Assembly: GCF_050003625.1 (NCBI RefSeq)
Contig: NC_134398.1
Coordinates: 197,353,700 to 197,417,699 of the forward strand
Reading direction: 5' to 3'
Length of the DNA: 64,000 bases
Source of the DNA: Haematobia irritans
Taxonomy: Eukaryota; Arthropoda; Insecta; Diptera; Muscidae
In this document: positions 32,495-44,251 of the stretch, one piece after another
Position numbering within the stretch: position 1 is the first letter of the stretch
How the letters are laid out: every line of letters starts with the position of its first letter
Translations under genes and position numbers: made by a program
The notes under the pieces: model-generated
Database searches by the model: none
What the model saw: the letters and a program-made list of their open reading frames with translations, nothing else
Told to the model about the DNA's origin: nothing

Positions 32495-33490
32495 TAGGTT
32501 AGGTTAGGTTATGGAGGATGAAACCAAATCCTAAGATAGGGATTTGGTTTGCACCTAGACCAGGTTGGTCCATTGTGATTCCTCGTAGTTTTCTTCCCTT
32601 CCTCTTCATCATCTATCTTCCTTTCCTTTCCTCTAGCTAGTAGCAACCCATCTTATTTACGTCTTCAACAGGGTTTCTAGGTTTTCCATCCAGAAGCCTT
32701 GATAAAGGCAAGAATATCCTTCAGATTATAGTCCCGGACATCCGTAATATGCTGAAAGAAAAAGGAAAGATAAAGAAAATGTTTTCTGTAGCCTCCGAGT
32801 CCAGGTACCATGAACAAATATCATCAGTCATTAAGCCAATTCTTACCATGTGCTTCCCCAGTGTATTAAGGGTTTCAAAGCCTCCCCATGCGTCGCCATT
32901 AGAAATCCAAACTTTCTACTACTCTTGTCGTTTCATATCAGTTTGGTTTGCTTGCAACCCGCAAATGAAGTCCATCGTTCATCGGCTGACTATCTTCGAC
33001 GTTATATTCTCATTATCCAAGGCTTTTATTGTTGATTAACTGTCGATGAAGAAGCAGATATCGCTTCTGAATATCGGCCTCATCAACAGGAGCTCCGCAG
33101 CTTTGGCAATGGCAAATACCTCCTCCTGAAAGTTGTTGCATGCGCATCATCCATTTTCGATCCATTTGTAAAAATGTTAAAATCCCCAAAAAGTATGCGC
33201 CTTTCTTTCAGTCGCATATACTTGGGAAAATCAATCATTGCCTGCCCTCATATTCATGCCGAGTCGCCATATAGTCCATCCTTAGGTGTCGCCCAACTGA
33301 AGCAACAAGTTCCGTGTGCCTGCAGACCGCGTTTCCAAGCGACTCCAGGCTCTTCAGCCTCATGAGTATAAATTCAAGTGTCTTTCTGATATGCAGATCA
33401 AGTGGCCAAATCCCCATTAATACCTCCAGAACCGCAGCGGCCGTCGTTGTCATTGCACCAGTCACAGAAATAAGAACCATTCTGTTTATT
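32495..33490 (-). pseudogene. Non-LTR retrotransposon fragment (RT thumb and RNase H, broken)
   Basis: The minus-strand translation begins with a reverse-transcriptase C-terminal signature, VTGAMTTTAAAVLEVLMGIW then PLDLHI and RLKSLESL. That pattern is shared by Jockey/I/LOA-type elements. After a frameshift an RNase H-like stretch follows (EEVFAIAKAAELL, SDICFFIDSQSTIKALD). Several stops and frameshifts remove function, and the RT palm and endonuclease are absent, so this is a 5'-truncated copy. The 3' end is CATAACCTAACCTAACCTAA at 32495-32514, the same kind of tail as the SINE at 12823. It sits inside an old inverted Helentron. Confidence 0.65.
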
Positions 33491-33496
33491 TGATCT

Positions 33497-33552
33497 ATGG
33501 CGGTGGATATTTAAGATTCGGCCGAGCTGAACTTAACGGGATATACTTGTTT
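33497..33552 (-). repeat. Helentron 5' terminus fragment (minus)
   Basis: CGGTGGATATTTAAGATTCG, GGCCGAGCTGAA and GGGATATACTTGTTTT correspond, reversed, to the family's 5' end with palindrome. It is the start of the worn unit interrupted by the LINE fragment. Another truncated end (CCATGGTGGAGGGTATATAA) lies at 33593-33612. Confidence 0.6.
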
Positions 33553-34446
33553 TTTTTTTTTTATTGTTCCCAATTGATCCTAATGACTCCTACCCATGGT
33601 GGAGGGTATATAAGCTTCGTTTCTTCGTTAGCTCTATATAGATTTCCTTGGATTTATTCCTTTTTATACCCTCCACCATAAGATGTCATTCCGTTTGTAA
33701 CACATCGAAATATTGCTCTAAGGCCCCATAAAGTATATATATTCTGGGTGGTGGTGAAATTCTGAGCCGATCTAAGCATATCTATCCGTCTGTCCGTCTG
33801 TTGAAATCTCGCTAACTTCCGAACGGAACAAGCTATCGGCTTGAAACTTGGCATAAGTAGTTGTTATTGATGTAGGTCGGATGGTATTGCAAATCCCCCA
33901 TATAAACCGACCCCCAGATTTGGCTTGCGGAGAGAAGCAAATTTCATTCGATCCGGTTGAGATTTGGTACGTACTGTATGTATATGGTATCTAACAACCA
34001 TGCAAAAATTGGTCCCATAATTATATAAAGCCCCCATATAAACCGGTCCCCAGATTTGACCTCCGGAGCTTTTTGGAGAAGCAAAATTCATTCGATCCGG
34101 TTGAAATTTAGTAAGTGGTATTAGTATATGGTCTTTAACAACCATGCCACAATTGGTCCATATCGGTCCATAATCATATATAGCCCCTATATATACCGAT
34201 CCCCAGATTTGGTATTGGACCCTCTTTGCAGGAGTGAATTTTATCCGATTCAGTTGAAGTTTTTTTTATTTTGTGTAAGTATATTGACACTAACAACCAT
34301 GCAAAAATTGGTCCATATCGGTCCATAATTATATAGCCCCATATATAGCAGTTCCCAGATTTGACCTCCGGTGCCTTTTCGAGGTGTACGCATATAGTCT
34401 CTAATAACTATGCAAAAATTGGTCCATATCGATCCATAATCATATA

Positions 34447-35687
34447 ACAGGTTGGCTGATAAGTCCCCGGTGTAACATAGAAAAACACATTTTTTGTCAC
34501 AATTCGTTTTTATTATTCAACATAGTTCCCTTCAAGAGCGATACAACGATTATAACGACCTTCCAATTTTTTATACCATTTTGGTAGTACTCCTTCGGTT
34601 TTGCCTCAAAATAGGACTCAGTTTCGGCGATCACCTCTTCATTGCAGCCAAATTTTTTCCCTGCGAGCATCCTTTTGAGGTCTGAGAACAAGAAAAATTC
34701 CGGAGAATACGGTGGGTGGGGAAGCAATTCGAAGCCCAATTCATGAATTTTTGCCATCGTTCTCAATGACTTGTGGCACGGTGCGCTGTCTTGGTGAAAC
34801 AACACTTTTTTCTTCTTCATATGGGGAAGTTTTGCCACGATTTCGACCTTCAAACGCTCCAATAACGGCATATAATAGTCACTGTTAATGGTTTTTCTCT
34901 TCTCAAGATATTCGATAACAATTATTCCATGCGCATCCCAAAAAACAGAGGCCATTACTTTGCCAGCGGACTTTTGAGTCTTCGCTTCGGAGACGGTTCA
35001 CCGGTCGCTGTCCACTCAGCCGACTGTTGATTGGACTCAGGAGTGTGGTGATGGAGCCACGTTTCATCCATTGTCACATATCGACGGAAAAACTCGGGTG
35101 TATTATGAGTTAACAGCTGCAAACACCGCTAAGAATCATCAACACGTTGTTGTCTTTGGTCAAATGAGCTCGCACGGCACCCATTTTGCACAGAGCTTCC
35201 GCATATCCAAATATTGATGAATGATATTCCTTTGATATCTTTAAGGCCTCTGCTATCTCGATCAACTTCATTTTACGGTCATTCAAAATCATTTTGTGGA
35301 TTTTTTTGATGTTTTCGTCGGTAACCACCTCTTTCGGGCGTCCACTGCATTCACCATCCTACGTGCTCATGTCGCCACGCTTGAATTTTGCATACCAATC
35401 AATTATTGTTGATTTCCCTGGGGCAGAGTCCGTAAACTCATTATCAAGCCAAGTTTTTGCTTCCACCGTATTTTGTCCCTTCAGAAAACAGTATTTTATC
35501 AAAACACGAAATTCCTTTTTTTCATTTTTTTCGCAATAACAAAAGTTGCTTCTCACAAACTAATTGACTTACAGACGTCAAATTTTGACACGAATCATTT
35601 GAAGGTTGGTACTATATAAAAATAATATGCATTTAATACTAGCGACGCCATCTATGTGTCAGACCGGGGACTTATCAGCTAACCTTT
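34447..35687 (-). mobile_element. Himar1-like mariner, nearly full length, defective
   Basis: 1241 bp between TA target duplications (34445-34446 and 35688-35689), with terminal inverted repeats starting ACAGGTTGGCTGATAAGTCC and AAAGGTTAGCTGATAAGTCC. This is the irritans-subfamily end. Length is about that of intact Himar1-type elements (near 1.26 kb). It interrupts a 153-bp Helentron repeat. Confidence 0.92.
34497..35556 (-). pseudogene. mariner transposase, inactivated
   Basis: The minus-strand reading gives a DD34D transposase in three pieces. The first is an N-terminal part (KEFRVLIKYCFLKGQNTVEAKTW style, 35359-35556) ended by a TAG where the family has Glu. The second is a helix-turn-helix part (NDRKMKLIEIAEALKISKE, 35110-35328) that shifts frame after a small deletion. 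The third is the C-terminal catalytic part (34497-34955), with the second Asp in HQDSAPCHKS. In this part PYSPEFFLFSDLK has lost the residues that carry the third catalytic Asp. It could not catalyse transposition. Confidence 0.9.
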
Positions 35688-35728
35688 TATATAAACCGAT
35701 TTCAGATTTGGTTTTGGAGCCTCTTAGG

Positions 35729-35777
35729 TTAAAGTGGCAGCCCGATTAAAATTCAGGCTCACGTAGACTAGTCAGTC
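35729..35777 (-). repeat. SINE/LINE 3'-tail fragment
   Basis: GGCAGCCCGATTAAAATTCA and GGCTCACGTAGACTAGTCAG are the reverse of the SINE tail block GTCTAAGTGAGCCTGA...TCGGGCTGCCA. Only the last 50 bp are present, as expected from 5' truncation during retroposition. Confidence 0.6.
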
Positions 35778-36057
35778 CTCCAAGAGGCTTGCGGAGCAAC
35801 TTTCATTCGGTTCAGTTAAAATTTGGTACATTGTGCTAGTATATGACCATTGACAACCATGCCTAACTAGGTCCATATCGGTCTATAATTATATATAGCC
35901 CTCAGATAAATCGATCCCCAATCACACAAAAATTGTTCCATATCGGTTCATAATTGTATATAGGACCCATATAAAGCGACCCCAATATTTTAATTCTGGC
36001 TCTCTAATTACCGAGCAAAAGTCCATATCGGTTCATGTTTATTTATATACTTACCTA

Positions 36058-38131
36058 CTAGCGTAACCCGGCCCGCTTCGCTGCGCCTTCCAAAGCGTAT
36101 TTGTAGGAATATTTTGCGTAAAGTTAGTCAACCATATCCTTCGTGCTGAAAACAAATTCGAAAAGATTTGAATTCTTTCAAACAAATCCGACTACGTGCT
36201 TTTTCGTTTATAGGTACAAATACGACGGATATGCATATGTAAAACGGTTCGTCTTAAAAAATGTCGGGGAGAGGGTGTACCCTTTCCTCCAAATTTTTTA
36301 AATAATGTTCTGTATTCAAGTAGTTGGACAATCTTCTATATTTCTTGAGAATTTTAAGTGTGGTTTGTCAAGGAAAGGTATCCTTCTTCTCAACATATCT
36401 GAAAATTGAGCACTACATTATAATAACATATAAAGAATTACTGTTTCCCATCCAATAAATCGGAAAAAGCAAAAGTAGTAAAAAATTTTACCACATTAAT
36501 ATTTGCTAAAATGTTGGAAAATGATGCACCCTCTACGTTGGCTGCCAATTTCATGTAAATTTAAGTTCTTTACTAAAAAGAAGTCAGGCAGAAGCCTGTG
36601 CATAAAATATGTCATAAAATTATGTATCGAGTTCCCATTTACAGAAAACCCTCTACTTTCAATTTAAGAAAAAAACGGACAAAAGGGAACCCTCTCCCCA
36701 CCTTCGCTCTACTCCGACCTGATATCGAACTATCACGTACCCTATATTAATTTCACAAACTATTCAATGGTCCCTATAAATTCTATCGAAGTACATCGAC
36801 AACGTTTATTTCAATTTTCCCCTTCCCCAACCAGATATCGAAAAATCGTATACCTACTAATCATCAATCATGTATACATTTAATCACCTCCTCCCACGTT
36901 CCCTGTAAATTTCAAGTAGATCGGAGATGTTTAAATTTTGCTCTATTGTTTTAAAGGGACGTCACTTTTCCCGATACAATATCGACAAACACCGTAATGA
37001 ATAGCATCCCTAACTTTCCCTGAAAATTCTTGAAACTTTCCTTCAAGTGTGGGGCAAGGAAGGTTGCCTCTTCGTTCATAACCTTCCCCCACTGCTTTTG
37101 TTAATTTCAAGAAAACTTAAGAATTTTTGTTTTTTTTTTAGCTTTAGAGGAGGACCTCCTCCCCGACCAAATATCGAAAAGTGATGTAGAGTATCTTTTG
37201 TAAACGTCCCAGAAAATGTAAAGCAAGTTATAAGCCTAAAGGGGCGACCTCTCTTCCATTCAAATATCACAAAATCAGATATCAACTATTAATATCGTAA
37301 CCTCTCCCCAGTCCTCTGTAAATTTCAAGTAACTCTGTAAAGTTTATTTGTTTCTCTGTATGTACTTAAGAGAAGCGGATGTCTCCCTATGCCCTTTTAT
37401 TTTTATTAAAAAATCAGGAACCTGATATAAATTTCATAACCTCACCCATTTGTTCCGTAAAATTTCAGTCGGGGGAGTTTAGTTTTGTTTTCACTGTACT
37501 TTAAAAAAAAGTCGGGCAAAGGGGTGGCGCCCCTCCCCGACCAAATATCGAAAAATAATGTAGCAGATTTTTGTCTAGATGCCAACCCCAACATTCTACG
37601 AAAATTTCAAGCAAATCGCATAATTTTGTTCCAAGTTTCAAAAAGTAGTGAAAGGGGGGGGGGACCTCCCCCGTCCACATATGAAATCATCAGGTACCCC
37701 ATATTAATTCCATAACCTCACCGCATGTTCTCTGTAAATCTCAGATAATTTAGAGAATTTTAGTTTTTTCACTGTACTTTAAAAAAAGTCGAACAAAGGG
37801 GAGGTCCCCCTTCGCCACCAAATATCGAAATATAAGGTAGCGGACCTTTTTCTAGATGCCAACCCCAACCTTCAATGAAAATTTCAAGCAAATCGGTCAA
37901 CTTTGGTCCAATTTTCAAAAAGTCCGCCAAAGGGGAGGTCCCCCTCTGCGACCAGGTGTCAAAAAATGAGGTACCCTATTTTCACCACATGAACGCCCCC
38001 TACGATCTCTGAAAGTTTCAAGTAAATCGGATCAGCCATTTCGGAGCCAACTCGGTACATACAAACAAACAATCAAACAAACAAACAAACAAATAAACAA
38101 ACATAGATTGAATTATATATATATAGATATA
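36058..38131. mobile_element. Unclassified 2.1-kb repeat element beginning CTAGCGTAACCCGG
   Basis: It starts abruptly inside the Helentron 5' region (after TACTTACCTA) with CTAGCGTAACCCGGCCCGC. It continues as degenerate repeats of about 140-150 bp built around AGGGGAGGTCCCCCTCCCCG-like palindromes, CCAAATATCGAAAAAT and AAATTTCAAGTAAATCGG. It ends with TTTCGGAGCCAACTCGGTAC, an (ACAA)n tract at 38062-38103 and TATATATATAGATATA. The host sequence resumes at TACATCTTTTT. No coding frame is present. Elements with this opening and a microsatellite end are common in arthropods, but I cannot name the class. Confidence 0.6.
38062..38103. repeat. (ACAA)n microsatellite at the element end
   Basis: Repeats of CAAA with two substitutions, just before the terminal TATA run of the CTAGCG element. 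Confidence 0.85.
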
Positions 38132-38323
38132 TACATCTTTTTGTCTGATTCATACCACCTACAATTTAGAAGACGATATTAAGAAGTTACCCTGCCATCG
38201 GTAGATATTACAACAATCCAAGTAATTCGTTTGTGGATGACAGTCTTTCGTAGAAGTTTCTACGCACATAAGGGAGGGTACATAAGATTCGGCCTGACCG
38301 AACTTACGGCCGTATATACTTGT

Positions 38324-39480
38324 TTTTGTTAAGAAACCAAATATTCTCCTACCAATATCTATGACATTGCATCATCTGTAAACATCTGAACGAGAATCAT
38401 CACGCAATACATTTAAAAGTTGAATATTATAATTGGTTCATCAGGGATTTTCATTTCCATTTGGAAATTGCAATAATGAATAATCTCATCTGTATTCTAT
38501 TTTCGCACTTAAGTGTTCTTAATTTTGTAGCCTTAGTTATAAATAACAAAATTTTTCTTTTTCACTCTTGACATTGTCGTTATTGAAATCCTTATTATAG
38601 CCAAAAGCTAGAAAAATGTTATGTCTTATAAGGCCATTAGCTTCATTTATGGGATTTCATAAAGAACATGCATTCATTTTGCCATTGCCAATTACTAATT
38701 GTCGTTATGGATTTTTATCCTCTTGGCTTTTCATTTTTTTTTTGTGTAACTTTAACGACAACGACATCAGCAGTCATGCTAGTAACGATGATGTTGTTGG
38801 ATATGAAGCTGCTGATGGGGGTGATGAAGACCGAATGTTATTCCTTTTCGCGCTCGTTCATTTTTAGCGTTTCATCATCATCAAAACATAGATGTCATGC
38901 ATAAATAAAATCCACACCACTGCCAATTGGAATAAAAGAACTGACAGATCTTAATGGAACTTAAAAAACAGAAATATGAGATGTATATTTTTTCCATTTT
39001 GGCCCATTTTTTCCTATACTTTTGTTTAATCATATTAAACGAGAGATGGGAAGAGAGAGAGAGTGAGTATAAACAATTCTGCTTGATTTAATGAAAACCT
39101 ACTGCTTTTTGCATCTGTGTCTGTGTGTGTGTGTCTTAGCAAGTAGAATAAAATCTATGTCTAATAAAGTGTAACAATCACTTTTTATTATTGTATCCCA
39201 TCATATTTGTCAGAAATATTGTGTACTTTTATTTGTGATGACTGTCTTTGCGAGATGGCTCTCTAAATGTACTTTACAGATATTCACATACTGAAACGAA
39301 GTGTTGCAATAATATACTGGAAATGCTGAAAAACTAAATGACTTTAGTATCAAAAATTTCAAAAGTCAGATTATCAACTTTTATAGGCGTTTGAGTATAT
39401 TCAATCAGTATATAGCGATCAATTAAAGGTACCGCCCAAATTACATAACTCACCCCAATCGCTTGGAAAATTCACCCTTA
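38324..39480. other. AT-rich stretch without recognisable gene
   Basis: No element or coding signal that I can support. The two overlapping frames near 38616-38904 are short, hydrophobic and lack family motifs. Short AGAGAG and GTGTGT runs lie at 39053-39063 and 39120-39133. Confidence 0.5.
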
Positions 39481-39960
39481 TTAACATTGATCATACCCAG
39501 CAAAATCAAGTAAAGAAAGTATAAAGACTTTTTACATATTGTCCTTGTGGCAAAAAACTCCATGAACCAAATTTCATCAAAATCGCTTAATAATTGCGAG
39601 CGGAAGCCTACGAACAAATACAAGGACAGAAGGACGCCAAGGGCTAGATCGACTACGGAGGTGATTCTGAGTCAAAACAAGCACACACTGTACTAAATTT
39701 CATCCTGAATCTTGCGAACAAAAAATATATGGACAGACGGACGGACACCTAGTGCTAGATCAGCTCAGCGATCGGTATATATTTTGTGGGGTCTAAAATC
39801 AATATTTTTTGTAGAAATATTTTGAAACAGATCGAAGTTTTAGACTCTGACCACTATGTTTCCTAGAATCATGGTTACCAAAGTTTGTAGAGTTCTACAA
39901 AAAATGCTACATTTTTACTATTGGGTAGATTGGTATAATTTGTCATGTTTCTGTTGATTT
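39481..39960 (+). repeat. Diverged DINE-like 3' region
   Basis: It contains GGACAGACGGACGGACACC and TAGATCAGCTCAGCGATCGG. The core TATATTTTGTGGGGTCTAAA follows, then a degenerate CGTTTGTAACACATCGAAAT-type block. A similar but weaker copy (ACAAGGACAGAAGGACGCC) precedes it. It is an old remnant upstream of the long minisatellite. Confidence 0.45.
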
Positions 39961-39967
39961 TGATTGA

Positions 39968-42470
39968 TTTGTAGATTTTTTCTATAGAAAAAACAATTTT
40001 GAGAAAATTTTCTATAGAAATAAAATTTTGACAAAATTTTCTATAGAAATAAAATTTTGACAAAATTTTCTATAGAAATAAAATTTTGACAAAATTTTCT
40101 ATAGAAATAAAATTTTGACAAAATTTTCTATAGAAATAAAATTTTGACAAAATTTTCTATAGAAATAAAATTTTGACAAAATTTTCTATAGAAATAAAAT
40201 TTTGACAAAATTTCCTACAGAAATAAAATTTTGACAAAATTTTCTACAGAAATAAAATTTTGTCAAAATTTTCTATAGAGATAAAATTTTGACAAAATTC
40301 TCTATAGAAATCAAATCTTCTATGGAAATACAATTTTCACAAAATTTTCTATAGAAATAGAATTTTGACAAGATTTTCGATAGAAATTAAATTTTGACAA
40401 AATTTTCTATAGAAATAAGGTTTTGACAAAATTTTCTACAGAAATAAAATTTTGACAAAATTTGCTACAGAAATACAATTGTGACAAAATTTTTTATATA
40501 AATAAAATTTTGACAAAATTTTCTATATAAATAAAATTTTGACAAAATTTTATATAGAAATAAAATTTTGACAAAATTTTCTATAGAAATAAAAATTTGA
40601 CAAAATTTTTTATAGAAATAAAATTTTGACAAAATTTTCAATAGAAATAAATGGTTGATAAAATTTCCATAGAAATAAAATTTTGAAAAAATTTTCAATA
40701 GAAATAAAGTTTTGACAAAATTTTCTACACAAATTAAATTTTGACAAAATTTCCTACAGAAATAAAATTTTGATAAAATTTTCTATAGAGATAAAATTTC
40801 GACAAAATTTTCTACAGAAATAGAATTTTGTCAAAATTTTCTATAGAAATGAAATTGTGACAAAATTTTCAATAGAAATAAAATTTTGACAAAATTCTCT
40901 ATAGAAATCAAATTTTCTATGGAAATACAATTTTCACAAAATTTTCTATAGAAATAGCATTTTGACAAGATTTTCTATAGAAATAAAATTTTGACAAAAT
41001 TTTCTATAGAAATAAAAATTTGAAAGGCTTTTCTACAGAAACACAATTTTGAAAAAAATTTCCATAGAAACAAAATTTTGACAAAACTTTCTATAGAAAA
41101 AAAAATTGAAAAAAAAAAATTTGCAGAAATAAAATTTTAACCAAATTTTCTGTTGAAATAAAATATTGACAAAATTTTCTATAGAAATAAAATTTTGACA
41201 AAATTTTCAATAGAAATAAATGGTTGATAAAATTTCCATAGAAATAAAATTTTGAAAAAATTTTCAATAGAAATAAAGTTTTGACAAAATTTTCTACAGA
41301 AATAAAATTTTGACAAAATTTCCTACAGAAATAAAATTTTGACAAAATTTTCTATTGAGATAAAATTTTGACAAAATTTTCTACAGAAATAAAATTTTGT
41401 CAAAATTTTCTATAGAGATACAATTTTGACAAAATTTTCTATAGAAATAAAATTTTGACAAAATTTTCAATAGAAATAAAATTTTGACAAAATTCTCTAT
41501 AGAAATCAAATCTTCTATGGAAAAACAATTTTCACAAAATTTTCTATAGAAATAGCATTTTGACAAGATTTTCTATAGAAATTAAATTTTGACAAAATTT
41601 TCTATAGAAATAAGTTTTTTATATTTCATGTTAGCCTGATAATGAAACAGGCAATTGACGTCCAAATGCATTATATCTAATTATACAATTATTTTTCGAG
41701 CTTTATGGACAGATATATATTAAGGAACATGGTTAATAGAGCCATTGAAAAGAAAACGCCAGATACCAATCTATACACGCCTGGACTGTACATGTTTCGG
41801 TTCGGGCGAATGAACCTTTCCACAGCCTTTAGTATAGATCTGGCTGGGAGAGATAACTCAATTTTGGGCCCTTTATGCTAACTCCTTATGGAGAATGGCT
41901 CTATGAACCATGTTCCTTAATCTATATCTGTCAATAAAGCTCGAAAAATAATTGTATAATTAGAAATAAGGTTTTGACAAAATTTGCTACAGAAATACAA
42001 TTGTGACAAAATTTTCTATATAAATAAAATTTTGACAAAATTTTCTATAGAAATAAAATTTTGACAAAATTTTCTATAGAAATAAAAAATTGACAAAATT
42101 TTTTATAGAAATAAAATTTTGACAAAATTTTTTATAGAAATAAAATTTTGACAAAATTTTCAATAGAAATAAAATTTTGAAAAAAATTTTCTATAGAAAT
42201 AAAATTTTGACAAAATTTTCTATCGAAATAAAATTTTGACAAAATTGTCTATAGAAATAAAATTTGGACAAAATTTTCTATATAATTAACATTTTGAGAA
42301 AATTTTATATAGAAATAAAATTTTGACAAAATTTGCTATAGAAATAAAATCTAAATTAAATTTTGACAAAATTTTCTATAGAAATAAGATTTTGACAAAA
42401 ATTTTCTTCAGAAATAAAATTTGTGACAAAATTTTCTATATAAATAAAATGTTGACAGAAGTAAAATTTT
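39968..42470 (+). repeat. Long 29-bp minisatellite array (about 2.2 kb of repeats)
   Basis: Roughly 75 copies of the 29-bp unit GACAAAATTTTCTATAGAAA plus TAAAATTTT. The best conserved copies lie at about 40010-40200 and the more variable ones further on. A higher-order copy is visible: about 40620-40850 and 41200-41410 share the same rare variants (ATGGTTGATAAAATTTCC, GTTTTGACAAAATTTTCTAC). It is the same minisatellite found in short blocks inside Helentron units, here expanded and without flanking ends. It is interrupted by an inverted-repeat element at 41679-41961. Frames across it are artefacts. Confidence 0.93.
41679..41961. mobile_element. 283-bp inverted-repeat (foldback/MITE-like) element
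   Basis: 68-bp terminal inverted repeats with three mismatches, starting AATTATACAATTATTTTTCG and reaching GGAACATGG...ATAGAGCCATT on both arms. The loop is about 147 bp and includes a weaker inner inverted pair (ATCTATA/TATAGAT). It sits within the minisatellite, with about 55 bp of other non-minisatellite sequence on its left (41622-41678). No target duplication is evident and there is no coding frame. Confidence 0.75.
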
Positions 42471-42530
42471 CCAAAATAAAGTTTGTTTCTTAGCTTTTTC
42501 GGTAAAACGTTATCTCAATTTTTGTAGATT

Positions 42531-44251
42531 TTTTTATACCCTCCACCATAGGATGGGGGGTATATTAACTTAGTCATTCCGTTTGTAACACATCGAAATA
42601 TTGCTCTAAGACCCCATAAAGTATTTATATTCTGGGTCGTGGTGAAATTCTGAGTCGATCTGAGCATGTCCGTCCGTCCGTCCGTCCGTCTGTTGAAATC
42701 ACTCTAACTTCCGAACGAAACAAGCTATCGACTTGAAACTTGGCACAAGTAGTTGTTATTGATGTAGGTCGGATGGTATTGAAAATGGGCCATATCGGTC
42801 CACTTTTACGTATAGCCCCCATATAAACGGACCCCCAAATTTAGCTTGCGAGGCCTCTAAGAGAAGCAAATTTCATCCGATCCGGCTGAAATTTGGTACA
42901 TGGTGTTGGTATATGGTCTCTAACAACCATGCAAAAATTGGTCCACATCGGTCCATAATTATATATAGCCCCCATATAAACCGATCCCCCGATTTGGCTT
43001 GCGAGGCCTCTAAGAGAAGCAAATTTCATCCGATCCGGCTGAAATTTAGTACATGGTGTTAGTATATGGTCTCTAACAACCATGCAAAAATTGGTCCCCA
43101 TCGGTCCATAATTATATATAGCCCCCATATAAACCGATCCCCCGATTTGGCTTGCGAGGCCTTTAAGAGAAGCAAATTTCATGGTATCCGGCTGAAATTT
43201 GGTACATGGTGTTAGTATATGGTCTCTAACAACCATGCAAAAATTGGTCCACATAATAATTAATATTAATTATATATAGCCCTCATATAAACCGATCACC
43301 AGATTTGACCTCCGGAGCCTCTTGGAAGACCAAAATTCATCTGATTCAGTTGAAATTTGGTACGTGGTGTTAATATATGGCCTCAAACTCCCATGTAAAA
43401 ATTGGTCGGCATCGGTCCATAATTATATATAGGACCCATATAAACCGATCCCCAGATTTGACCTCCAGAACCCCTTGGAAGAGCAAAATTCTTCCCATTC
43501 GGTTGAAATTTGGTACGTGATGTTAGTATATGGTATCCAACAACCATGCAAGAACCATGCAGCCCATAATTATATATAGCTCCCATATAAACCGATCCCC
43601 AGATTTGACCTCCGGTGCCTTTTGGAGAAGCAAAATTCATCCGATCTGCTTGAAATTTTGGTACGTGGTGATCGTATATGATATTTAACAACCATGCCAA
43701 AAGTGGTCCATATCAGTCTATAATCATATATAGCCCCCATATAAACCGATCCCGGGATTTGGTTTTGGAGCCACTTGGAGGAGCAAATTTCATCCGAGTG
43801 AGTTGAAATTTGGTACATTGTGCTAGTATATGGTCGTTAAAAACCATGCGTAACTAGGTCCATATCGGTCTATAGTTATATATATCCCTCAGATAAATCG
43901 ATTTCCAATCACACAAAAAGTGGTCCATATCAAGTTCATCATTCTATATAGCCCCCATATAAGCGGACCCCATATTTATATTCTGGCTCTCTACGTACGG
44001 TGCAAAAGTCCATGTCGATTCGTAATTTTTTGTAGACTTACCTATACATAAGTTTTTTTTTTTTTTTTGTCTAATATATACCACGTATGGACTAACTCAC
44101 AATTTAGAAAACGATATTAAGAAGTTTTAAGATACCACAACCCAAGTAATTCGATTGTGGATGACAGTCTTTCGTAGAAGTTTCTACACAATCCATGGTG
44201 GAGGGTACATAAGATTCGGCCTGGCCGAACTTACGGCCGTATACACTTGTT
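42531..44251 (-). mobile_element. Complete Helentron-like unit, subfamily 1 (minus)
   Basis: 5' end at 44251 (CAAGTGTATACGGCCGTAAG, TTCGGCCAGGCCGAA, TACCCTCCACCATGG, TAGAAACTTCTACGAAAGAC). The 3' hairpin end is at 42531 (TTTTTATACCCTCCACCATA). The array runs in the family order: CCAAAACCAAATC type first (about 43760), then GGAGGTCAAATCTGG types, then three CCTCGCAAGCCAAATCGGG types. Length 1.72 kb. The 3' module has four CGGA copies. Confidence 0.85.

Larger units (their letters stand above)
33661..38323 (-). mobile_element. Complete Helentron-like unit with two nested insertions (minus)
   Basis: The 3' hairpin end is at 33661 (TTTTTATACCCTCCACCATA). The 5' end is at 38260-38323 (GGAGGGTACATAAGATTCGG to TACGGCCGTATATACTTG). 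Removing the mariner (34447-35687), a short SINE tail fragment (about 35729-35777) and the CTAGCG element (36058-38131) leaves a unit of about 1.3 kb. Repeats at both insertion edges resume in register, so the insertions postdate the unit. Confidence 0.75.

Noticed and set aside
38616..38904. Small host gene in the unique region
   Set aside because: Two overlapping short hydrophobic frames, with no motif, splice context or neighbouring exon that I can recognise.
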